Shown here: positions 33,920 to 42,407 of the stretch, one piece after another
Layout: each line of letters opens with the position of its first letter
Numbering within the stretch: position 1 is the first letter of the stretch
Source: TMP-86 sp031394735
GTDB taxonomy: Bacteria > Pseudomonadota > Gammaproteobacteria > Steroidobacterales > Steroidobacteraceae
Assembly (NCBI GenBank): GCA_031394735.1
Contig: JANMXI010000308.1
Coordinates: forward strand, 1 to 64,000
Reading direction: 5' to 3'
DNA: 64,000 nucleotides
Notes under the pieces: generated by a model
What the model saw: the letters and a program-made list of their open reading frames with translations, nothing else
What the model was told of the DNA's origin: nothing
Database searches by the model: none
Translations under genes and position numbers: made by a program

Positions 33920-35415
33920 AACAATTCGCCTTCCTCCTCATCGTGGGTGTTCTCACGTGCGCGGCACACTCGGAAGTGGCGCCGCAGACTCCCTGGGAAT
34001 ACATCGATGCGCAAATTGCCGCGCATCCGCAATCCACCGGCGTCTACGTTCTCGAGCGCGGTGAGGATGCTTTGCTGGCACGTGCCTGGTTCGGCGACAA
34101 TGCGCGCGCCAGCATTGACATCCAGTACTTCATCTGGAGCGCCGACAACGTCGGTACACTCGCCAGTGCGGCACTGCTGCGTGCGGCCGACCGCGGCGTC
34201 AAGATCCGCGTCATCGTCGATGATCTGTTGATCGACGCACCGGACAAGGCCTTGCTGGCGCTGGCGCAGCATCCGAACATCGATATCCGCATTTACAACC
34301 CGCGCCATTCTGTGGGTACACCCCTGCCCAAGCGGATGCTGAATATTGCCACGGATTTTCGCGGCGCCAATCAACGCATGCATGACAAGACGTTTACGGT
34401 GGACGGCAAGATTGCCATCACCGGCGGCCGTAATATGGCCGACGAATATTTTGATTTCGATCATGCGTACAATTTCCGGGATCGCGATGCATTGCTGGTG
34501 GGCGGAGTGGTGTCCGAGGTGCACGCCAGCTTCGAGCGCTTCTGGAGCAGCCCGCTGACAGTGCCTGTCGAGGAGCGCTATGACGGCATTGGTCTGATGA
34601 AAAAGAACGTCAAGGTGAATTCGCGCGAGGTGCAGGACGTCTACCATACACTTAACCGATATGCCGCGGACGATGCCAATTTCTCACCCGCAATCCGGGC
34701 GACCATCCGGTCCATTCCGGAGAATTTTCCTGAACTGGCCCGGCAATTGCATTGGACAACGGCACGCTTCCTAAGCGATACACCGGGCAAGAACGATTCC
34801 CGATTCAGCCTGCAGGGCGGCGGCCGCACGACGGCAGCGCTGGCGGCGGTGCTGAAGTCGGCCCAAAAAGAAGTGTTGATCGAGTCGCCTTATCTGGTGC
34901 TGTCGACACCGGCACTGCAGGAATTTGAGAAGTTGCGCTCGCGCGGCGTGCGCGTCCGCATTTGCACCAATTCGCTGGCGTCGACCGACAACCTGCAGGC
35001 CTTCAGCGGTTACCGCAATCAGCGCGCGCAGTTGTTGCGGTTGGGAATCGAGATCCACGAGTACCGGCCCGATCCGGCCGTGCGCATGCAAGTGATGCAG
35101 CGCTTCGCACAACTGCGCCGGGAGCGGGAGGCGCCGGTGTTCGCCTTGCACGCCAAGACGATGGTTGTCGATGATGCTGTGGTGTTCATCGGGACTTACA
35201 ATCTGGATCCTCGATCGGAGAATCTCAACACCGAAGCAGGCGTGGTGATCGAGGACGCGGCCGTTGCCGATGGGGTCGCGCGCAATATCTTCACCGACAT
35301 GCGTCCGGAAAACAGCTGGGATGCGGCCAAGGATGATCCGGATCAGTTTGCAAGCTTCACCAAGCGCAGCAAAGTGCGCCTCTGGCAGATGTTGCCGATC
35401 AAGCCGCTGTTGTAG
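33916..35415 (+). CDS. Phospholipase D family protein, ClsC-like cardiolipin synthase
   Basis: A 499-residue enzyme with a leader (MKQFAFLLIVGVLTCAAHS) and two HKD motifs: HDKTFTVDGKIAITGGRN from H156 and HAKTMVVDDAVVFIGTYNLD from H412. The typical DIQYFIWSADNVG precedes the first. Such proteins transfer phosphatidyl groups to make cardiolipin; length and layout fit ClsC, which uses phosphatidylethanolamine and phosphatidylglycerol. The leader suggests a periplasmic or membrane location. A plain periplasmic phospholipase is the alternative. It overlaps the PGDYG gene by ATGA, and the malonyl-CoA synthetase gene follows after 24 bases. Confidence 0.88.
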   Translation: MKQFAFLLIVGVLTCAAHSEVAPQTPWEYIDAQIAAHPQSTGVYVLERGEDALLARAWFGDNARASIDIQYFIWSADNVGTLASAALLRAADRGVKIRVIVDDLLIDAPDKALLALAQHPNIDIRIYNPRHSVGTPLPKRMLNIATDFRGANQRMHDKTFTVDGKIAITGGRNMADEYFDFDHAYNFRDRDALLVGGVVSEVHASFERFWSSPLTVPVEERYDGIGLMKKNVKVNSREVQDVYHTLNRYAADDANFSPAIRATIRSIPENFPELARQLHWTTARFLSDTPGKNDSRFSLQGGGRTTAALAAVLKSAQKEVLIESPYLVLSTPALQEFEKLRSRGVRVRICTNSLASTDNLQAFSGYRNQRAQLLRLGIEIHEYRPDPAVRMQVMQRFAQLRREREAPVFALHAKTMVVDDAVVFIGTYNLDPRSENLNTEAGVVIEDAAVADGVARNIFTDMRPENSWDAAKDDPDQFASFTKRSKVRLWQMLPIKPLL

Positions 35416-35439
35416 TATCGCGCCTTCATATGGCGCGCT

Positions 35440-36978
35440 ATGCAGACTGAACCTCTTCCGGACCAGGACCCCTTGGGGTGGCTGGAACGTTCGTTGCTGC
35501 GAAAGCCTGGGCGCCTGTTCCTGAAATCTGTCGATGGACGAACCGTCCGCTATGGCGATCTCGATGCCGCCTCGCGGCGCATGGCGGCGGCATTGCAGGG
35601 CCGCGGCGTCCTTAAAGGCGACCGCGTCACGGTGGCGGTGGAAAAGTCCGTCGAAGCGATCTTCCTGTACGTTGCCTGTCTGCGAATCGGCGCGGTGTAT
35701 ATGCCGTTGAATACGGCATACACGCCGGCGGAACTTGAATACTTTTTGACCGATGCAGGACCGCGTCTGATGATCAGTAGCGCAACGCTCGCGGGATCGT
35801 CGGTCCGCGCCGCGGCTGCCCGCAGCGGTACGCATGTGTTGACGCTCGAGGCGGACGGCACGGGCGAGCTTGCCGATCTGTGCGCGCAATCCTCCGATCT
35901 CGCGCTGGCAGAAGCGCTGCGCGGCGGCGATCTGGCGGCACTGGTCTACACCTCCGGCACCACCGGGCGTTCCAAGGGCGCGATGCTGACACGCGCCAAT
36001 CTCGGGTTTGGTACACAGCAGTTGGTCGACGCTTGGGAGTTCATCCCTGCGGATGTGCTGCTGCATGCGCTGCCGTTGTTTCACGTGCATGGATTGTTCA
36101 TGGCGCTGAATACTGTGATTGCCAGCGGCGCGAGCCTGCTGTTCCTGCCGCGGTTCGACGCAGAGGAGCTGCTGCGTATGCTGCCGCAGGCCAGCGTGCT
36201 CATGGGAGTGCCCACGTTCTATACGCGCCTGCTGAACCACCCGGGATTCACGCGTGAATCGGCGGCCACGATTCGCGTCTTCATCTCCGGCTCCGCGCCT
36301 CTGCTGCCGGAAACCCATCGCAAATTTACGACACGCTGCGGTCAGACCATCCTGGAACGCTATGGCATGACGGAGACCATGGTCATCGCCTCCAATCCCC
36401 TGCATGCAGCACGCAAACCGGGGTCGGTGGGGCCGCCGCTGGCGGGCGTCGAGGTGCGCATCGCCGAGGCCCTGGAAGGCGGCGTCAGTCTGGACGGAAA
36501 TCGAATTGGGATGATCGAAGTTCGCGGCGCCAGTGTGTTTAAAGGCTACTGGAATGCGCCGGACAAAACCGCCGCTGACCACTGCGACGACGGGTTTTTC
36601 ATCACCGGCGATCTGGGTTACGTCGATGCCGACGGCTATCTGCACATCGTCGGCCGCGCCAAGGACCTGATCATCACCGGTGGCTTCAATGTGTATCCGG
36701 TTGAAGTCGAAGAGTGCATCGACGCATTGCCGGGTGTGGCGGAAAGCGCCGTCATCGGACTGCCGCACGCGGATTTCGGCGAAGCGGTGACGGCTCTCGT
36801 CGTGGGTCTCGCGGGGTCGGTGTTGAGTGAGGACGAGTTGCTGAATGCGCTCAAAGTGCGCCTGGCAAAATTCAAACTGCCCAAGCGTTTCCTCTTCGTC
36901 GCCGAGTTGCCGCGCAATGCCATGGGCAAGGTGCAGAAGCAGGCCCTGCGCACCGCGCATGCCGGCCTGTACGGATAA
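35440..36978 (+). CDS. matB: Malonyl-CoA synthetase-like AMP-forming ligase
   Basis: A 512-residue ANL-superfamily enzyme, predicted to join malonate (or methylmalonate) to CoA using ATP. The P-loop is YTSGTTGRSKGAM from residue 170, followed by LPLFHVHGLFMALN and ERYGMTETMVIASNP (with the A5 YGMTET). The hinge and A8 region is GDLGYVDADGYLHIVGRAKD, and the catalytic lysine is near AMGKVQKQALR. The motif GSAPLLPETHRKF matches MatB rather than long-chain ligases. It is cytoplasmic, without signal peptide. Genes for malonate transport or decarboxylase are not beside it. The 3' end meets the convergent GH3 gene after 10 bases. Confidence 0.82.
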   Translation: MQTEPLPDQDPLGWLERSLLRKPGRLFLKSVDGRTVRYGDLDAASRRMAAALQGRGVLKGDRVTVAVEKSVEAIFLYVACLRIGAVYMPLNTAYTPAELEYFLTDAGPRLMISSATLAGSSVRAAAARSGTHVLTLEADGTGELADLCAQSSDLALAEALRGGDLAALVYTSGTTGRSKGAMLTRANLGFGTQQLVDAWEFIPADVLLHALPLFHVHGLFMALNTVIASGASLLFLPRFDAEELLRMLPQASVLMGVPTFYTRLLNHPGFTRESAATIRVFISGSAPLLPETHRKFTTRCGQTILERYGMTETMVIASNPLHAARKPGSVGPPLAGVEVRIAEALEGGVSLDGNRIGMIEVRGASVFKGYWNAPDKTAADHCDDGFFITGDLGYVDADGYLHIVGRAKDLIITGGFNVYPVEVEECIDALPGVAESAVIGLPHADFGEAVTALVVGLAGSVLSEDELLNALKVRLAKFKLPKRFLFVAELPRNAMGKVQKQALRTAHAGLYG

Positions 36979-36988
36979 GGTTGCGACT

Positions 36989-39136
36989 TCAACGCTGCAG
37001 CTGAATGCTCTTGCTCAGAAGTTGTGAGCGATCCGCACACGGACCGACCAGAATTTGCACTTCTCCAGGTTCGAACACCGGCTGCAAATCCAGTCCCAGA
37101 AATTTCAAATCAGCGGCGGGCAATTGCATTGTCACGGTGCCGGCCGCATGCGGCCGCAGACTGATCTTGCCGAAGCCTTTCAATTCCAGCAGCGGTCGCG
37201 CAACGCATGCCAATGGATCGCGTGTGAACAAAAAGACGGTTTCTTCAGCCTCGCGCGCGCCGTCATTGCGGACATCTACTTCGACTGCGATCGAGTCCGT
37301 CTCGCGCACAGCGTGCGGTGTCACTCGAAGGTTGGTCAAAACAAACCTGCCGTAGGTCAATCCATGGCCGAACGTGAACAAGGGGTCGTTCGCCACGTCC
37401 AGAAATTTGCTGGTGAAAGGGTCCTTCGGATCGGCCGGCCTGCCGGTGGGACGCTCGCCGAAAAAAACCGGTACCTGCCCCAGCGCTCGCGGCCAGCTCA
37501 CCGGCGTGCGGCCGCTGGGCGATGCCTTCCCCGTCACCACATCGGCAATCGCATTGCCGGCCTCGCAGCCGAGAAACCAGGCTGCAAGCACCGTGTCGGC
37601 CGTGTCGAACAACCACGGGACGATGAGGGGCCGGCCCGAAAACAGCACCACGATGACGCGCTTGCCGGCGGCGTGCGCGCCGGCGATGACAGCTTCCGTC
37701 AGGCGTCGTTGTTGACCCGGAAGACCCGGATGAGCGCGGCTGGCCGCCTCGCCACTCATGGCAGCAGCTTCGCCCACACACAGAATGACGACGTCGGCGG
37801 CTGCGCACAAATCGGCAGTCGCGGCGATGCCGCTGCAATCGGTGCTGAGGATGTCCGTGCCGGCCGCATAGGTGATCTCGGTGTGAGGCAATGCTGCGCG
37901 CAGGCCGTCGAGCACGCTCACATTACCCGCAGCCACACCTGCGGCCCACCATGGTCCGCGCATATCGCCGGGCGCATCGGCCAGGGGACCGATGACGCAA
38001 ATGCGTGGCGGATTTCCCGTCAGCGGCAGGCAATCGGCGTCATTCTTCAGCATCACGATGGAGCGCGTTGCGACATCGCGCGCGAGTTGGCGGCGGCGTG
38101 TCAGGCTCGCCGGCGTTTCCACCTGCGCGCCTCGGCCGAACGGGTGATCGAACAGCCCCAGTCTTTCCTTCAGCAACAGGACACGGCGTACCGCGGTGTC
38201 TATCTCCTCGATGCTCACCAGGCCTTGCACCAGCGCGATGGGCAAACCGTTGCGATAGGCGTTGGACATCATGTCCATGTCCACGCCGGCCTTCAGCGCC
38301 AACACCGCCGCGGAAGGGAGATCCGCGGCCACGCCATGCCGGATCAATTCAGCGATGGCGTTGTAGTCGCTGACGATGACGCCGTCGAAGCCGAGTCGTT
38401 CGCGCAACCAGCCGCGCAACAGGTCGACGTGCGCCGTCATCGGAACGCCGGCCAAATCCGTGAAGGCCGGCATCACGGCAGCGACGCCGGCGAGAATGGC
38501 AGCTGCGAAGGGCGGCAGATGCACTTCGCGCAAGGTGCGGTCGGAGATGTCGACCGAGGCGTATTCGCGCCCGGCGTTGACGGGTCCGTAGCCGCAGAAA
38601 TGTTTGGCAACGGCCGCCAGCGAGTCATTGCGTGCCAGATCCTCGCCTTGGAATCCGCGCACCTTGGCAGCGGCAATCTGCGCTCCGAGCCACGCGTCCT
38701 CACCTGGACCTTCAGCGCTCCGGCCCCAACGGGGATCCCGCGAGACGTCGAGCATCGGGGCAAACGTCATCGCCAGACCATCCGCTGCCGCCTCGGTGGC
38801 CGCCTCGCGCGCGGTCAGTTCCCAAACGCTCGGATCGAAGGTGCCGGCCTCGGCCAGCGGGATGGGAAACAGCGTGCGATGGCCGTGAATGATGTCGAGT
38901 CCGATGAGCAGCGGAATGCCCAGGCGCGATTGCTCCACGGCCAGCCGCTGCATCTCATTCACCTGTTCCACACCCACCAGATTGAGCAGATTGCCGATCT
39001 CGCCGGATTTGATGGCCTCGGTGGAATCTCCGGCAATGACCGGCCCGGTCACGGCGTAGCCGGCGGCCGTCATGGTGAGCTGACCCAGCTTTTCGGCCAG
39101 GGTCATCCTACGGATCAGGCTCTCGACCCGGCTCAT
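36989..39136 (-). CDS. GH3 beta-glucosidase (BglX-like), no signal peptide
   Basis: A 715-residue glycoside hydrolase family 3 enzyme that removes terminal beta-glucose. In order: TIM barrel (about 1-330) with LLIGLDIIHGHRTLFPIPLA, KHFCGYGPVNAGREY and the nucleophile D257 in VIVSDYNAIAE; the alpha/beta sandwich (about 350-560); and a C-terminal fibronectin-like domain (about 610-715). Unlike E. coli BglX, it starts directly with MSRVESLIRRMTLAEKLGQL, so it appears cytoplasmic. ATG at 39136 is preferred to a TTG at 39145. It diverges from the ABC/GH144/GH15 operon across 113 bases, with which it probably shares beta-1,2-glucan breakdown. Confidence 0.9.
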   Translation of the reverse strand: MSRVESLIRRMTLAEKLGQLTMTAAGYAVTGPVIAGDSTEAIKSGEIGNLLNLVGVEQVNEMQRLAVEQSRLGIPLLIGLDIIHGHRTLFPIPLAEAGTFDPSVWELTAREAATEAAADGLAMTFAPMLDVSRDPRWGRSAEGPGEDAWLGAQIAAAKVRGFQGEDLARNDSLAAVAKHFCGYGPVNAGREYASVDISDRTLREVHLPPFAAAILAGVAAVMPAFTDLAGVPMTAHVDLLRGWLRERLGFDGVIVSDYNAIAELIRHGVAADLPSAAVLALKAGVDMDMMSNAYRNGLPIALVQGLVSIEEIDTAVRRVLLLKERLGLFDHPFGRGAQVETPASLTRRRQLARDVATRSIVMLKNDADCLPLTGNPPRICVIGPLADAPGDMRGPWWAAGVAAGNVSVLDGLRAALPHTEITYAAGTDILSTDCSGIAATADLCAAADVVILCVGEAAAMSGEAASRAHPGLPGQQRRLTEAVIAGAHAAGKRVIVVLFSGRPLIVPWLFDTADTVLAAWFLGCEAGNAIADVVTGKASPSGRTPVSWPRALGQVPVFFGERPTGRPADPKDPFTSKFLDVANDPLFTFGHGLTYGRFVLTNLRVTPHAVRETDSIAVEVDVRNDGAREAEETVFLFTRDPLACVARPLLELKGFGKISLRPHAAGTVTMQLPAADLKFLGLDLQPVFEPGEVQILVGPCADRSQLLSKSIQLQR

Positions 39137-39249
39137 GGAACCCAATCCACAATTCTGGCCTTAACATAAGTAAGGAGCGGGGAATTTAGATAGGCTTGTG
39201 CACGGTTCAGGGGCAAGGTCGCATCACTTTCGTAAGAACGCCAAACCAG

Positions 39250-41070
39250 ATGATAGATCAGCCAAATGAAATCGCGGGCAACAGTTCTGAAATAGAAGTG
39301 GCGCATGCGGGGTTGTGGCCGCAGATGGGGATGATGTTCCGCGCTCTGTGGGCCTCCCCGATGCGCTCGCGCCTGGTTTTTCTGTGCAGTTCCATCCTGT
39401 GCGTGATCCTGCTCACCGCGTACGGACAGACCCGTCTCAACGCCTGGAACACACCGTTTTACGACGCGCTGTCACGACGCAATTTCGACGCGTTTCTGGT
39501 GCAACTGGGCGTGTTTTGCATCATTGCCGGTGGTCTTCTGATCCTCAATGTGGCGCAGAAATGGCTGACCGAGACGCTCAAGTTGAAGCTGCGTCAGGGC
39601 TTGGTCCACGATCTGGTTCACGAGTGGCTGTTGCCGCGGCGCGCCTTCCGGCTGGCCAATGCAGGCCCGATCGGCGTCAACCCCGATCAGCGCATGCATG
39701 AAGATGCCCGGCACTTGACCGAACTGTCCGCAGACCTTGGCATCGGGCTGTTGCAGGCCTCGATATTGCTGGCGATCTTCGCGCAGGTGCTGTGGGCGCT
39801 GTCGAACAACTTCGCGTTTCACGTGTCGGGTCGCGACCTGGTGATCCCCGGGTACATGGTCTGGGCGGCGGTCGTGTATGCCGGATCTGCATCACTGCTC
39901 AGTTACTGGGTGGGGCGGAGTCTCATCGATCGCAATGCAGACCGCTATGCACGTGAAGCAGAACTGCGGTATTCGCTGGTTCGCGTGAACGAACACATCG
40001 ATGCCATCTCCCTGGCGGCGGGGGAAGCCGATGAGGCGCGGCGCGTGGAATTCGATCTTGCCGCCGTTCTCAAGGCCATGCGGCGGCTGGTCAGCGGCCT
40101 GACCAACCTGACCTGGATCACGGCAGGTTATGGCTGGTTCACGCTCATCGCGCCCATCCTGGTGGCGGCGCCCATCTATTTCGCCGGACGCATATCCTTC
40201 GGCGGCCTGATGATGGCCGCCGGCGCGTTCAATCAGGTGCAGTCGAGCTTGCGCTGGTTTGTCGACAATTTCAGCACGATTGCCGATTGGCGCGCGACGC
40301 TGCTGCGCGTCGCCAGCTTTCGCCGCGCCATGTTGCTCACGGATGACCTGCATCGTGTCGAAGGCCATATCACGGTCACCGACGGTGAGCCCGGACAATA
40401 CGTGATCGATCATTTGGAAATCGCCTCGCCTGCCGGTTGCACCCTGTTGGAGGAACCGCATGTGGTGGTGAAGGCCGGCGAACGTGTGTTGATCCTCGGC
40501 GAGTCCGGCACCGGCAAGACCTTGCTGTTCCGCGCGCTGGCGGGACTTTGGCCTTGGGGCGCCGGCAGCATCGCGCGTCCGGGCGGCGAGTCAGTGCTGT
40601 ATGTGCCGCGAACGCCCTACATGCCGCCGGGCACTTTGCGAGAGGTGCTGGCCTATCCGTTGAAAGTGGACAGCTTCAGTGAGCGCTCCTTCGTCAATGC
40701 GCTGGCACGTCTGCGATTGAAGCGCCTGGCGCCGATGCTCGACCAGTCGAAGCGCTGGGAACGGGAATTGAGCGATGAAGAGCAGCAGCGTCTGTCCTTC
40801 GCGCGAGTGGTGCTGCAGGCGCCACCCTGGGTCCTCATCGACGGCGTGTTGGACCAGCTCGATGAAGAGACGCTGACGCGGATCATCGACGTATTTGCCA
40901 AGGATCTGCCGCATACTGGCGTGATCCACATCGGCAGGGCCGAGCATCGCAAGGACTTATATACGCGCGTGCTGCACCTGATCAACGATCCAACCATTCG
41001 CAGGCTGGCGCGGCTGAAAATCGCCGAGTGCCCGGCCTCCCCCAAGAAACGAACTGTAACCAGCGAGTGA
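39250..41070 (+). CDS. SbmA/BacA-like ABC transporter, fused permease-ATPase with altered motifs
   Basis: A 606-residue half-transporter of the ABC_membrane_2 (YddA/SbmA-like) type. The membrane domain (about 40-330) has the family signature LTAYGQTRLNAWNTPFYDAL and FNQVQSSLRWFVDNF. The ATPase domain has a good Walker A, GESGTGKT (417-424), but other motifs deviate: signature LSDEEQQR (Glu for Gly), Walker B WVLIDGVLDQLDE (Gly for the catalytic Glu) and H-loop IGRAEH (Arg for His). A homodimer may therefore hydrolyse ATP poorly. ATG at 39250 is chosen. It is first in an operon with GH144 and GH15, sharing TGATG overlaps, so it may move a beta-glucan. Confidence 0.85.
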   Translation: MIDQPNEIAGNSSEIEVAHAGLWPQMGMMFRALWASPMRSRLVFLCSSILCVILLTAYGQTRLNAWNTPFYDALSRRNFDAFLVQLGVFCIIAGGLLILNVAQKWLTETLKLKLRQGLVHDLVHEWLLPRRAFRLANAGPIGVNPDQRMHEDARHLTELSADLGIGLLQASILLAIFAQVLWALSNNFAFHVSGRDLVIPGYMVWAAVVYAGSASLLSYWVGRSLIDRNADRYAREAELRYSLVRVNEHIDAISLAAGEADEARRVEFDLAAVLKAMRRLVSGLTNLTWITAGYGWFTLIAPILVAAPIYFAGRISFGGLMMAAGAFNQVQSSLRWFVDNFSTIADWRATLLRVASFRRAMLLTDDLHRVEGHITVTDGEPGQYVIDHLEIASPAGCTLLEEPHVVVKAGERVLILGESGTGKTLLFRALAGLWPWGAGSIARPGGESVLYVPRTPYMPPGTLREVLAYPLKVDSFSERSFVNALARLRLKRLAPMLDQSKRWERELSDEEQQRLSFARVVLQAPPWVLIDGVLDQLDEETLTRIIDVFAKDLPHTGVIHIGRAEHRKDLYTRVLHLINDPTIRRLARLKIAECPASPKKRTVTSE

Positions 41071-42407
41071 TGATGCCCGTAGCGAAATCGACCCCACCCC
41101 GTGCGCGTAAGAGTACCTCTGCAGCGCGCAAAGCACTGAGCCCCAAAGCCTTGGCGGCGCTACCTGACGAGCAATTGCTCGAGCAGGTGCAGCGGCAGAC
41201 CTTCCGCTTTTTCTGGGAAGGCGCGGATCCCCTGACGGGCCTGGCGCCGGATCGGCGCAAGACCCATGAAATGCCGGCGGATGACCTGGTCACCGTCGGC
41301 GGCAGCGGCATGGGCGTCATGGCCATCATCGTCGCGGTCGAGCGTGGCTGGATTTCGCGGAACGCGGCGCTGGAGCGTATCCACCTCATGCTCGACTTTC
41401 TGTTTCGAGCCACCTGCTATCACGGCGTGTTCGCACACTTCATCAATTCACGCACCGGTGCGCCGATTCCTTTGAGCCGGAAGGATGACGGCGGCGATCT
41501 GGTGGAGACTTCATTCCTGATCATGGGTCTGTTGTGCGCGCGGCAGTATTTCGATCGCGATACGCTGGTCGAGAAAAGTCTGCGCGGACGCGTCACCGGG
41601 CTGTGGGAGGAAGTCGAGTGGAACTGGTACACGCAGGGCGGACGCAATCTGCTGTACTGGCATTGGAGTCCGAACAATGGCTGGGCCATGGATCATGAGA
41701 TTCACGGCTGGGATGAGTGCCTCGTCACCTACCTCCTCGCGGTATCCGCGCCGCGGCATTCGGTGGATGCGGCCGCGTATCACCGCGGCTATGCTTCCGG
41801 ACGCGGCTTCATCAACGGCAAGTCCTACTATGGCATCGAGCTGCCGTTGGGCATGCCGTACGCGGGCCCGTTGTACTTCTCGCACTATTCCTTCTGTGGC
41901 CTGGATCCGCGCCATCTCACCGATCGCTATGCGGACTATTGGGAGCAGAATGTCCGCCATGTGCAGATCAACCGCGCGCATTGCATTGCCAATCCGCTCA
42001 AATTCAAAGGTTACGGTCCCAATTGCTGGGGTCTGACCGCCAGCGATGATCCGGAAGGCTACCTGGCGCATGCGCCGGACAAGGACAACGGCACGATATC
42101 GCCGACGGCGGCGCTGGCCAGCATCGCCTATGCACCGCGCGAGGTGATGCAAACGCTGCGTCATTTTCTGAACAGCTACGGCGAGAAGATCTGGGGCCGT
42201 TACGGGTTCGTCGATGCGTTTTGCGAGTCGAGGAACTGGTACGCGAAGACTTTCCTCGCCATCGACCAGGGCCCCATCATTCTGATGATCGAGAACTATC
42301 GCACCGGCTTGCTGTGGAATCTGTTCATGAAGGTTCCCGAGGTGCGCGCGGGGCTGCGTGCATTGGACTTCAAGAGCCCGCATCTGACGCGCGCAAAGCG
42401 TCGCTGA
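41070..42407 (+). CDS. GH144-type endo-beta-1,2-glucanase (glycoamylase-like domain)
   Basis: A 445-residue (alpha/alpha)6 barrel protein of the glycoamylase-like family (PF10091), which holds the GH144 endo-beta-1,2-glucanases. Typical stretches are QRQTFRFFWEGADPLTGLAP, GGSGMGVMAIIVAVERG, HWSPNNGWAMDHEIHGWDE and CWGLTASDDPEGY, with acidic residues in the barrel mouth. GH144 enzymes seen elsewhere are exported; this one begins MMPVAKSTPPRARKSTSAAR, basic and without a hydrophobic stretch, so it may act in the cytoplasm. Its ATG overlaps the ABC gene stop (TGATG), and its own stop overlaps the GH15 start in the same way. Confidence 0.82.
   Translation: MMPVAKSTPPRARKSTSAARKALSPKALAALPDEQLLEQVQRQTFRFFWEGADPLTGLAPDRRKTHEMPADDLVTVGGSGMGVMAIIVAVERGWISRNAALERIHLMLDFLFRATCYHGVFAHFINSRTGAPIPLSRKDDGGDLVETSFLIMGLLCARQYFDRDTLVEKSLRGRVTGLWEEVEWNWYTQGGRNLLYWHWSPNNGWAMDHEIHGWDECLVTYLLAVSAPRHSVDAAAYHRGYASGRGFINGKSYYGIELPLGMPYAGPLYFSHYSFCGLDPRHLTDRYADYWEQNVRHVQINRAHCIANPLKFKGYGPNCWGLTASDDPEGYLAHAPDKDNGTISPTAALASIAYAPREVMQTLRHFLNSYGEKIWGRYGFVDAFCESRNWYAKTFLAIDQGPIILMIENYRTGLLWNLFMKVPEVRAGLRALDFKSPHLTRAKRR

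Noticed and set aside
34771..36960. A 729-codon minus-strand open frame opposite the ClsC-like and malonyl-CoA synthetase genes
   Set aside because: Both plus-strand genes have full motif sets; the antisense translation shows no family features.
37055..39169. A 704-codon plus-strand open frame opposite the GH3 gene
   Set aside because: It is antisense to a clear GH3 enzyme, its sequence is rich in Arg/His/Gln and it has no domain; GC-rich coding DNA often leaves the opposite strand open.
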